Source: Komagataeibacter sp. FXV3 (GTDB taxonomy: Bacteria; Pseudomonadota; Alphaproteobacteria; Acetobacterales; Acetobacteraceae). From it: a stretch of DNA of 64,000 nt. Below the pieces are notes generated by a model that did no database searches, was not told the origin of the DNA, and saw only the letters and a list, made by a program, of their open reading frames with translations. Shown one piece after another: positions 1-8,342 of this stretch; position 1 is the stretch's first letter; each line of letters begins with the position of its first letter. The translations under genes and the position numbers were made by a program. The stretch covers positions 31,349 through 95,348 of the forward strand of contig NZ_VWPI01000082.1 in the NCBI RefSeq assembly GCF_015155755.1, read 5' to 3'.

Positions 1-111
1 TTGCCTGTATACCGGGCACACCCGCCCCTTACGGTATGCGCGGCTGGCTTCCCGCCGTCACGGTGAGAGCAGTCGACATCGCAGATGATGGGGAAGATTG
101 TATATGACCTA

Positions 112-3100
112 TCACAAATCCCCCGTCAGGTCGTCATGCTCGATCCGCTTGCGCGACCAGCCACGCAGCCATGCCCACACCCCGAGGGCCGCAAGGCCCG
201 CGCCAGCCAGACCGGTCAGGTAAAGCACGGTGGGGTGACGGCCCAGATACCAGTCAAGGCGCATCCACAGCGGCAGCGAGCCGACGGTATAAAGCGGTGC
301 CGTGCGGTAGCTGGTGAACTGATCGCCATTCTTGAGCACAAGGTCACCCTGCAGCGCGGGCAGGTCCGTCTTGTTGCGCAGACTGAGTACCATGTCATGA
401 ATGCGTTCGGGCGTATCACCCATGAAGGCCACGACCGAGCGCTGGCTGTCATAGGGCGACTGCGCGGCCAGCAGCACGCCCGCTTCCACGATGGGGGCAT
501 TCAGGTTGGCCGTCACCCCATCCTTCAGTCCCGTATGGTCACGGTCCTGAAACAGGTACCAGATCCCCTGCAGCCCCGTGCGCTGGCCCACCGTGATATG
601 CTGGTCGTGGATCACGTACGGCGAGCGGGCCAGCAGCCCGGTCGCCGCACCCAGCTGCGCCGCCGTGCCAAGCACGACAATATCCCCTTTTGGCGGAGCC
701 TGTTCCACTTCATCCGCCTTCATGATCTCCACGCCCGCCGCCGGATACCACGTCGATGCGCCAAAGAAGCCCATGAGGTCGAGGAACGCGCCGGCCGTGC
801 CCATATCGAGATGGGTGGGCAGGACAACGGTGGTTTCCGACAGGTCGGCCATGCGCGAGAACGGGAAGGCCGCCTCGGCAAAGTAGGACAGGTTGGGCAG
901 TTGGGCAAAATGGTGGCCGCGCCGGAAGTCCAGCGTGGAATCCGAATCCACGCTCATGCGGATATCGCCCGGCGTGCGGCGGCATGCACCACGGTCGATG
1001 GGACGGGCGTCAAAGTTGAACTGCAACTGGTTCTGCCCGAACAGAAGCCATGGCGGCAGCGCCGTGACATGACCAACCGCCCCTGCATGCTGGTTGACCA
1101 GGCGTTCGGACCATTTCTGCCACAGGCCCGGCGGGGAGAGCGTATAGCTCTGCAGGTAGTTATTGTTGACGCTGACATCGACGCGCGATGTCTCAAGGTC
1201 AACCACGGGGCCACCAGGCGCGCGGACCCACATGTTCATAAGGAACGGCCGCCCGCGCCATGTGTACAGATCAGGCGGCAGATGGAACGGCAGCGTCATG
1301 CCCGCGGGCGTGAAACCGCCGCCCTGCAGGTCCGCCGCCCCCACCAGTTCGCCAAAGCGTACGGGGCGGTCCGTCGGCACGAAGGCTGGCGCATCATAGG
1401 GATGGCGTGTCTCGAGATTGACATCACTGACCACTTTCGAGGCAACACCACCCAGCGTATCGGGCGAGAACACGACCGCGCGCGCCGCGGCTTCCACTTC
1501 CTGCGCGTTACGCCCCGTCACAACCAGCACCGTGCCCCAGCGGTCATTGGGATTGACGATTTCCGCCACCATCGGCCCGGTGGGTCGTGCGCCCGTGGCA
1601 TCGACAGCCAGGTTTTCGCCCACTTCCACCGCATTGCCCGAGGCCGGGATGGTGGTGGAGACAGGGAAGGACAGCTGCCGGAAATCGGCCACCTTGCCAA
1701 ACCACGACGCGATCAGCCCTGCCGCCTTGAGCGCCCCCCTGTCCCCCATTGCGGGCAGCACGACAGGCACGCGCAGCGTTGAACGCAGGTTGGGATCGAA
1801 GAAGGGGGCGGGCAGGCGCGAAAGCTTGCGTTCTGGCGCAATGCGCACCGTTGTCAGCGTAATGCGTGACATGTCGGAAATACGCGCCCACAGGATCTCG
1901 TTGAACAGGTCGTTGCAGTCACGCCGGTATTCACCGGCAAAACGGAAATTGAGCTTGTTGTCGCCCGTGAAATACAGCGGGTCTATATCGAAGGTCAGTG
2001 GCCCGAACTGTGGATGCTGCGGATCCACCTTGATGGTGCCCACATACTGTTCGTTCATCGTGACCGTCACCGCACTCGCCTCGGGCAGCAGCGAGGGCGA
2101 CAGCGCGCCCGACAGCGTCAACTGCGCATGCGTGACCACCCGGTTGGCCGGCACGACCACGTCCAGGCCCTGCAGCGGGGAATACCCGCGCAGCGTCAGC
2201 GGGCCGGTCGTGGCGCCAAGGCTGCGGAACGAGATGGTGCGCGTCACCTCCGTATCGCTGATGCGCTCGGCGGCGAGGGGATCAATCGCCGGTGCCTCAT
2301 CAGGGACATTACCGGTATTGCTGTCCCCGAACGGGGCTTCCGCCGTGACACCGGTCTGGTCCATGACGGGCGTCATGGCCGGGGGTGCCGCCTCCTGGGC
2401 CATGGCAACCGGCACCAGGGCCGTAAAAGCGACAAATAGCGCGGCAGATGCGGTAGCGCCATCACGAACGCTACGGGGAACAGGTTTCAGCACGAGGCTT
2501 TGTTTCTCCAGTTTTTCTTCCGCGGCGGGAAGGTCCTCCTCCCCCCCGTCCGACATGGGACGCGGCGCCTCGGGCCCGCGCCGCTTCAGCAGGCCGCCAA
2601 TGCTGCGGAACACCATCGCAAGGCTGTGCAGCGGGCGGTCGGGGGCGAAATCCGCCCAGTTGGCCCAGGCGTCATTGCGACCAAAGACCATGTTGACGAT
2701 CTGCTGCTCATCATGCAGGTCGCGCCGGATCCACTGCAGGCGCAGCATGCCCTGCCCCACCCCGACCACCCGCGCGGGAACGTTGACATGGATCCCATCG
2801 CGCGCATTGTCGTAATGGACCGTGACCTCGGTCCCTTCCATTTCCGCCGTGACCCATGCCCCATTCACGGCCAGACCGCCGAGCGAGATGTCATATGTAT
2901 GCGCATCAAACCTGCGGCCCTGTGCATCGGTAACCGCAACGGGCAACCTGACCGTGACGCGTGGCGCACTGCGTGTCTGCCGCGTTTCCCGTCCCACCGC
3001 GATCGACGCCAGGACGATGATCATGCTTATGACCACCCACACCGTGTTCAGCACGAAGGACTGCAGCGCCAGCCGGTCATGAAACTGCCAGAAGATGCCA

Positions 3101-4665
3101 AATATCCCGCGCGCGAAAGCCACGAACAGCACCACGGCAAGGATGACGTTGGGATAGACCGCGTCCCAGTCGAAATAGCTGCGTGCAAGCAGCCCGCCCT
3201 TGTCCGTCACGTTAAACTTGCCCTTGTGCGGCTGCAGCAGGGTGACGATGGTGATGCGGATGAGGAACAGCGCGAGCGAGGTTTCGTAAATCTCGCTCCA
3301 GAAGGAATAGCGCCACCGTGACTCGATCCGCGACAGGGTCATGACCGAATGGAAGATGTGCGGAAGCGCATAGACACTGATGGCCAGGGGTGACGCCGCA
3401 ATGATGTTCTGCCCCAGGAACAGGAAGGCCAGTGGCGACACCAGGAACGTCACCCTGGGTATGGCAAACAGGAAATGCGACATGGCCGACAGGTAGCAAA
3501 GTCGCTGTTCCCACCGCAGGCCACCGCCCAGCAGGGGATTGTCCACCCGCATGATCTGGATCATGCCGCGCGCCCAGCGTACGCGCTGGCCGATGTGCAG
3601 GATCAGCCGTTCGGTGGACAGGCCAGCCGCCAGCGGTTCGCGCAGATAGGCCGTCCCCCATCCCTTGCGCTGCATCTTCAGCGCGGTATGCGCGTCCTCG
3701 GTTACGGTTTCCGTGGCGAAGCCGCCAATGCCCATGACCGCTTCACGCCGGATGATGGCACACGAACCGCAGAAGAATGTCGCATCCCAGAAATCGTTGC
3801 CGTCCTGCACCAGCCCATAGAACATGTTGCCTTCGGGCGGCACGTGCATCCCGCTGACCAGGTTCCGCTGGAACGGGTCCGGGGCATAGAAATGGTGCGG
3901 TGTCTGCAGCAGGGCAAGATTGGGGTCGGCCATCATCCAGCCGATGGTCCGCTTGAGAAACCCGCGCGTCGGCACGTGGTCGCAGTCGAAAATCACGGCG
4001 TAGGGGCTGTGCGTTACTTTCAGCGCGTGATTGAGATTGCCGGCCTTGGCATGGTTGTTTTCGGAACGGATGATATAGCCCGCCCCCGCCGCAAGCGCGA
4101 AATCACGGAACGCCTTACGCCGTCCATCATCAAGGATGTAGACATTGAGCTTGTCCTCGGGCCAGTCGAGGTCAAGCGCGCCAAGCACCGTCGAGCGGAC
4201 AAGGGAAAGCTCCTCGTTATAAGATGGAACAAACACATCCACGCTCGGCCATAGTGCCGGATCGTCGGGTAACGGGTATTCCTTGCGGCGCAATGGCCAT
4301 GCCATCTGGAAATAGCTCAGGCACAGCGTCACCAGGGCATAGGTTTCCGCCAGCAGCAGCAGTACGGCCAGCCCCGTCTGCAGCCAGTTGCCGAACTGCA
4401 CCGTCGTGGTCAGCCGCCATACGATGTAACGCAGCGATACCAGCAGGGACAGCATCATGAGGAAAATGGTGATACCCCGCCCCGGCCGACGGTTGAGTAT
4501 CAGCAGGACGGTAACGGTACCAATGGAAATGAAGCCCTGCATTGCAGGATCAACCACCACCGATCCGACAAAAGCCATGATGACCACGCCCAGCACGACC
4601 GGTACCCAGACCGGAACACGGTCCAGTCCGGTACGTGCCAGCAGCCTGGCAATTTTACCAGTCAT
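112..4665 (-). CDS. bcsAB: Fused cellulose synthase BcsA-BcsB, accessory paralogue
   Basis: This inner-membrane enzyme polymerises UDP-glucose into beta-1,4-glucan and carries the periplasmic BcsB guide as its C-terminal half. The N-terminus has several membrane helices. A family 2 glycosyltransferase core shows DD at residues 179-180, DCD at 227-229, TED at 322-324 and QRVRW at 360-364. A PilZ c-di-GMP domain follows, with RSAPR at 565-569 and DISLGG at 592-597. The BcsB part starts near residue 730 after a hydrophobic stretch that resembles an internal signal, and the protein ends in one more helix. The length of 1,517 residues fits the fused Komagataeibacter form. No cmcAx or ccpAx gene lies upstream, so this is probably a type II or III copy rather than the main operon. 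Any bcsX, bcsY or bcsC partner would lie left of position 1; the 111 bases after the stop contain no supported start. Confidence 0.96.
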   Translation of the reverse strand: MTGKIARLLARTGLDRVPVWVPVVLGVVIMAFVGSVVVDPAMQGFISIGTVTVLLILNRRPGRGITIFLMMLSLLVSLRYIVWRLTTTVQFGNWLQTGLAVLLLLAETYALVTLCLSYFQMAWPLRRKEYPLPDDPALWPSVDVFVPSYNEELSLVRSTVLGALDLDWPEDKLNVYILDDGRRKAFRDFALAAGAGYIIRSENNHAKAGNLNHALKVTHSPYAVIFDCDHVPTRGFLKRTIGWMMADPNLALLQTPHHFYAPDPFQRNLVSGMHVPPEGNMFYGLVQDGNDFWDATFFCGSCAIIRREAVMGIGGFATETVTEDAHTALKMQRKGWGTAYLREPLAAGLSTERLILHIGQRVRWARGMIQIMRVDNPLLGGGLRWEQRLCYLSAMSHFLFAIPRVTFLVSPLAFLFLGQNIIAASPLAISVYALPHIFHSVMTLSRIESRWRYSFWSEIYETSLALFLIRITIVTLLQPHKGKFNVTDKGGLLARSYFDWDAVYPNVILAVVLFVAFARGIFGIFWQFHDRLALQSFVLNTVWVVISMIIVLASIAVGRETRQTRSAPRVTVRLPVAVTDAQGRRFDAHTYDISLGGLAVNGAWVTAEMEGTEVTVHYDNARDGIHVNVPARVVGVGQGMLRLQWIRRDLHDEQQIVNMVFGRNDAWANWADFAPDRPLHSLAMVFRSIGGLLKRRGPEAPRPMSDGGEEDLPAAEEKLEKQSLVLKPVPRSVRDGATASAALFVAFTALVPVAMAQEAAPPAMTPVMDQTGVTAEAPFGDSNTGNVPDEAPAIDPLAAERISDTEVTRTISFRSLGATTGPLTLRGYSPLQGLDVVVPANRVVTHAQLTLSGALSPSLLPEASAVTVTMNEQYVGTIKVDPQHPQFGPLTFDIDPLYFTGDNKLNFRFAGEYRRDCNDLFNEILWARISDMSRITLTTVRIAPERKLSRLPAPFFDPNLRSTLRVPVVLPAMGDRGALKAAGLIASWFGKVADFRQLSFPVSTTIPASGNAVEVGENLAVDATGARPTGPMVAEIVNPNDRWGTVLVVTGRNAQEVEAAARAVVFSPDTLGGVASKVVSDVNLETRHPYDAPAFVPTDRPVRFGELVGAADLQGGGFTPAGMTLPFHLPPDLYTWRGRPFLMNMWVRAPGGPVVDLETSRVDVSVNNNYLQSYTLSPPGLWQKWSERLVNQHAGAVGHVTALPPWLLFGQNQLQFNFDARPIDRGACRRTPGDIRMSVDSDSTLDFRRGHHFAQLPNLSYFAEAAFPFSRMADLSETTVVLPTHLDMGTAGAFLDLMGFFGASTWYPAAGVEIMKADEVEQAPPKGDIVVLGTAAQLGAATGLLARSPYVIHDQHITVGQRTGLQGIWYLFQDRDHTGLKDGVTANLNAPIVEAGVLLAAQSPYDSQRSVVAFMGDTPERIHDMVLSLRNKTDLPALQGDLVLKNGDQFTSYRTAPLYTVGSLPLWMRLDWYLGRHPTVLYLTGLAGAGLAALGVWAWLRGWSRKRIEHDDLTGDL

Positions 4666-5307
4666 GAACCCCGTCCTGTATGCATCGCCTGCTACGTCAC
4701 TGCCTTAATAAATAAGAATATCTGGTATTTTTCCGCCCGCAGCCATGCGGTGGCGTCAATGGACTGGTACTGGCGTCATTTTAACCGGGACATGACCAGC
4801 CGTTTATGAAAAAAATACTCTGTATTTCTGATCCAGAAGAGAATCCTGGCGACCCGACTCCCCTATCATGCAACACTACATTTACAATGCTGCCAGTTCG
4901 CTGCATGGGCTTATACCCGAACAATGCGAACGGTGTTAATTTTGCATTAACCTTCTGTCAAGAGAAAAACCAGAGATCAAAAAACATCATTTTCACCATA
5001 CCCATGCACCGGACATGTCCGGACCATTGCCCTGAACATGGAAAATCTATTTATATTTTTCCTTTAAAGGGAATGCTTATCTAGATTTTTGTTTCGTTAT
5101 CAGTGTTATAGGTCAGGCACCCGTTCCCATCGCGCCCATCATGACGCACCTGGGACTGCTTGACGTCCCATGGATAGGAATTTATGTGAACACCGTTCAT
5201 TACCATCAACATACAATGTTTACGGATGCCAGCATGAATGCCGACCGGACAGTCCCGATGCAGCATGCCCATTTTCCCATATGGGCCTGCATGCAAAAAG
5301 AACGGTC
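4666..5307. other. Intergenic region between divergent bcsAB and TetR genes
   Basis: About 640 bases hold no convincing gene. The stretch is richer in A and T than its surroundings. It has a 10-bp perfect palindrome CCTTTAAAGG at 5061-5070 and the inverted repeat GTTAAT/ATTAAC at 4935-4951. Either could be an operator for the adjacent TetR protein or a control site for bcsAB, but nothing beyond symmetry supports this. A short open frame at 4806-5084 has no ribosome-binding site and no recognisable content. Confidence 0.4.
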
Positions 5308-5970
5308 ATGAAAACCACGCCGCCTGTCATGCGCAACGGCAGTTACCACAAGGGACATGTTGCAGAGGACCTGCTGCGCACGGCCCGAAACCTGCTGGAT
5401 CGGGAAACGGCGGAAAGCGTATCTGTACGGCGCCTGACGCGCGAAGTGGGCGTGACGCCCGCCAATTTCTATAATCACTTCAGCAGCATTCATGACCTGC
5501 TGTTGCAAATCGCCGCTGATTCATTCGTACAATGCACACGACAGCTACGCTATTTTCAGCGCAATACCGTAACGCGCGCGGATGCGCTAAAGGCTGCGCT
5601 GGTGGAATATGCCAGCTTTGCCCAGCGCCACCCGCAGACATTCCGGATCATGTTCGGCTTCGTGCCCAACGCCATTTCCCACAAGACCTACCATAACGCC
5701 GCGATACAGGCATTCGCGGCATTGCTGGAGCTTGTATATGGCCAGGAAATGCTCCACCTCCATGACATTGAAGGCACCCGGAAACGCGCACGTATCGGAT
5801 ATGGCCTGTGTGCAATGGGTCATGGACTGGCGATGATGCTATCGGATGGCCAACTGCTGTTTGGCAAGGAACCGGGTCAGGAACGCCGGAAAATGATCGA
5901 GGATATTGTCGATGCCTTCATTCACAACGAATTGCATGAAGCCCTGACCCGGCCAGCAGGGCTGACCTAA
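5308..5970 (+). CDS. TetR-family transcriptional regulator
   Basis: The protein begins MKTTPPVMRNGSYHKGHVAE and has a TetR helix-turn-helix near residues 35-60, with RRLTREVGVTPANFYNHF as recognition segment. The C-terminal half is a ligand-binding helical domain of about 150 residues. A longer frame opens at 5170, but its extra residues do not resemble TetR, so I start at 5308; an ATG at 5281 in the same frame is also possible. It is about 50% similar by eye to the next gene, which suggests tandem duplication. The pair precedes a sugar-type symporter and a TonB receptor on the same strand and probably controls them or bcsAB. The ligand is unknown. Confidence 0.85.
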   Translation: MKTTPPVMRNGSYHKGHVAEDLLRTARNLLDRETAESVSVRRLTREVGVTPANFYNHFSSIHDLLLQIAADSFVQCTRQLRYFQRNTVTRADALKAALVEYASFAQRHPQTFRIMFGFVPNAISHKTYHNAAIQAFAALLELVYGQEMLHLHDIEGTRKRARIGYGLCAMGHGLAMMLSDGQLLFGKEPGQERRKMIEDIVDAFIHNELHEALTRPAGLT

Positions 5971-6230
5971 AAAATTGGCATTACGGGCCATGGCTGTAAT
6001 AAATTAAGGAATGGATCAGTCAGGGGATCCAATCAGATGAAATTTTACATCCGAGATATACCTTTTTGCTGCCATATTTCTGCGGTCATAAGCCCGCTGG
6101 TTCTGTCCCGATCATGTCAACCATCAGCCGCCTGCCCCATTCATATGGATTGATTCGCCAAATCCGCCCACGCCCATAAGGATGACTTCCCATTTCGAGA
6201 GCCTACCATAAAGGAAACGTTGCCGAAGAC

Positions 6231-6851
6231 TTGCGGATCGCCACCGTCAGGATACTGGAAACCGAACGGCTGGAAGATCTGTCGGTGCGTCGTCTTACGC
6301 GGGAAGTCAGGGTGGCGCCAGCAAACTTCTATAACCATTATGGCAGCCTGAACGATCTTCTGCTGGAAATTGCCGCGGATTATTTCGAGGTTTTCCGCGA
6401 TCAGGCTGCCCATATCAGCCGCACGTCCGCAAACAGGACGGAAGCGCTGAAGCGGACCGTTTTCTACTTTGTGGACTTCGCGCGCTGCCATCCACAGCTC
6501 TATCGACTGATGTTTGGCTATATACCCGATGCCTATACCTATCCCCGGTACCGTCTGACGGCGGGCGCTGCATTCGAGGACCTTATGGAACTCATATACG
6601 GCTACAAGGTCTTTACCATCAGCGACGATTTCGGCCCCAACGACATGTCGGTACTGGGAAGCAAGGTACAGATCGGCTATGGAATGTACGCCATGCTGTG
6701 CGGCCTGTCGAACCTGTTCGTTGCCAATGCCAGCGAAGGACCATTTGCGAAAATCGGCGACCCGCGTGAAAGTATCGCCGCGTTCCTGAACGGCATTCTG
6801 GATGCTTTTATCAAGGGAGACCTGCCCAAGGTTCTGGAGGGCAAGCCCTGA
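6231..6851 (+). CDS. TetR-family regulator, paralogue with a probable 5' frameshift
   Basis: The TetR helix-turn-helix (RRLTREVRVAPANFYNHY) and ligand domain closely follow the preceding regulator. The only start in the main frame is TTG at 6231. Homology to the paralogue continues upstream in this frame through YHKGNVAED, codons 6204-6230, before an in-frame TGA at 6183-6185. An ATG at 6182 in the next frame would give MTSHFES, and removal of one C near 6203 would join it to YHKG. Either a one-base insertion has broken the gene, or the read is wrong, or translation starts at TTG with a shortened first helix. It lies 109 bases before the symporter start. Confidence 0.72.
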   Translation: MRIATVRILETERLEDLSVRRLTREVRVAPANFYNHYGSLNDLLLEIAADYFEVFRDQAAHISRTSANRTEALKRTVFYFVDFARCHPQLYRLMFGYIPDAYTYPRYRLTAGAAFEDLMELIYGYKVFTISDDFGPNDMSVLGSKVQIGYGMYAMLCGLSNLFVANASEGPFAKIGDPRESIAAFLNGILDAFIKGDLPKVLEGKP

Positions 6852-6959
6852 AGCCGTCCGTCCCTTTCCTCCTGCGGGGATAGGTGATACTTGTCCCGTC
6901 CCGCACAAATATCATTCCTATGCAAGTTGGACCGATTGAAGGGGAAGGATTTGGCTGCC

Positions 6960-8318
6960 ATGGTTTCAGCTCTTCCCAACGCCCCGGCTGCGCGCCCGGA
7001 ACTGACACGATCACAGATGTGGCTTTTCGCCTTTCCGGCACTTCCGGGGGCTTTCATTATTCTGCCGATGAACATTTTCATACCGGCCTTCTATGCCAGT
7101 CATACGGCTGTCACCCTTGTGCAGATCGGTACGGTTACATCCTTGTGCAGGGTCATTGATGCACTGGTGGACCCGGCCATCGGTTTCATGTCCGACCGCC
7201 TTGATACCCGGTTGGGCGGCCGGGGCATATGGGGCGTGGCCAGCGCCATCATCTGCTGTATCGCCCTGTATTTCCTGTTCCAGCCATCCGCGCATGCAAC
7301 AGTCCTGTATTACGGGATATGGGCCTTCGTGCTGTATCTGGGGTATTCCCTGTTTGAAATTCCCCGTAACGCATGGAGTGCGGAACTGGGGTCGCGTCCG
7401 TCCATGCGCACACGCATCAACGCGGCCATTGGCCTGTTTACCGTTGCGGGAAGCCTGATTTTCTGGCTGGTTCCCATCACGCTGTTCCGGGTCTATGGCA
7501 CGACGGGTTTCACGCAGAAGACACTGTCCGTCATTGTCTGGTTATACATGGCACTTATGGTGCCTGCTGCCCTGTGCATCATGCATTCCATTCCCGGCAG
7601 CCTACCCGGACGCGCCACTGCGCCAACATGGCACGACCTTGTGCATTCCCTGAAACGGAACCGCCCCCTCACCCTTTATTTCCTCGCCATCGGTCTATGG
7701 GCCACAGGACAGGGCATATGGCTGTCCACGACATACCTGTTCCTGAATGACTACCTGCGGGTCGGCAGCGCGTTTCCGTTCGTCATGATCGTGTTTTTCG
7801 TGTCCACCATTGTCGCCATCCCGTTATGGGCACGATCGGAACGCAGGCTGGAACGCCATGACATATGGGCCATCAGTATCGTTCTGACCGCAGTAACGCG
7901 TCCGCTTGCGTTACTGCTGGCACCAGGCATGCAGAACCTGCCCATCATCCTGCTGCTGACGGCCCTGGGCGGGGCCCTGTCCGCACCCACGAATTTCGCG
8001 CCTGCCGCCATATTGGGGGATGTCGTGGATTATGATATCTGGAAAACATGGACCAACAAGTCCGGTATCATTTATGCCCTCAATACACTGGTCACCAAAG
8101 CCACGCTTGCCATAGGCGGTGGTGCGGGGTTCATCATCCTCGGCTGGGTCCATTATCATGCCGGGCAGGTTAACCATGGCCTGCCGCTGACCGGCCTGCT
8201 GTCATGCTACACAGTCGTGTGCAGCATTCCCCAACTGATCGCGACGGTTATCATTTTTCGTTTCCCCATTGGACGGCGCGCGCACACCCTGATCCGCCAT
8301 CGCCTGCATGGACGCTGA
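6960..8318 (+). CDS. GPH-family (MelB-like) sugar:cation symporter
   Basis: This is a 12-helix inner-membrane carrier of the glycoside-pentoside-hexuronide family (MFS_2). Family features are the N-terminal segment with DALVDPAIGFMSDR, the central RNAWSAELGSRPSMRTR and a late DYDIWKTWTNKSG. The open frame reaches up to a TTG at 6891, but the ATG at 6960 has a strong GGGGAAGGA ribosome site about ten bases ahead and gives a normal N-terminus. A TonB-dependent receptor begins 24 bases after its stop, so the two probably form one uptake route: the receptor across the outer membrane, this carrier across the inner. The substrate is likely a glycoside or related small molecule; the sequence does not fix it. 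Confidence 0.87.
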   Translation: MVSALPNAPAARPELTRSQMWLFAFPALPGAFIILPMNIFIPAFYASHTAVTLVQIGTVTSLCRVIDALVDPAIGFMSDRLDTRLGGRGIWGVASAIICCIALYFLFQPSAHATVLYYGIWAFVLYLGYSLFEIPRNAWSAELGSRPSMRTRINAAIGLFTVAGSLIFWLVPITLFRVYGTTGFTQKTLSVIVWLYMALMVPAALCIMHSIPGSLPGRATAPTWHDLVHSLKRNRPLTLYFLAIGLWATGQGIWLSTTYLFLNDYLRVGSAFPFVMIVFFVSTIVAIPLWARSERRLERHDIWAISIVLTAVTRPLALLLAPGMQNLPIILLLTALGGALSAPTNFAPAAILGDVVDYDIWKTWTNKSGIIYALNTLVTKATLAIGGGAGFIILGWVHYHAGQVNHGLPLTGLLSCYTVVCSIPQLIATVIIFRFPIGRRAHTLIRHRLHGR

Positions 8319-8342
8319 CATCATCCGGATGCCTGTCAAGAA

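Noticed and set aside
1..111. Start of bcsX or bcsC after bcsAB
   Set aside because: The one open minus-strand frame that reaches the edge has no ATG, GTG or TTG, and the frame with an ATG near position 80 stops after 16 codons.
85..1782. Long plus-strand frame of 565 codons opposite bcsAB
   Set aside because: It mirrors the bcsAB coding sequence, is rich in Arg, His and Pro, and has no family motif. The same applies to frames at 1418-2815, 2500-3321 and 3475-4254.
5170..5307. N-terminal extension of the first TetR protein
   Set aside because: The extra residues are Cys/His/Pro-rich and unlike any TetR N-terminus; no ribosome site was seen at 5170.
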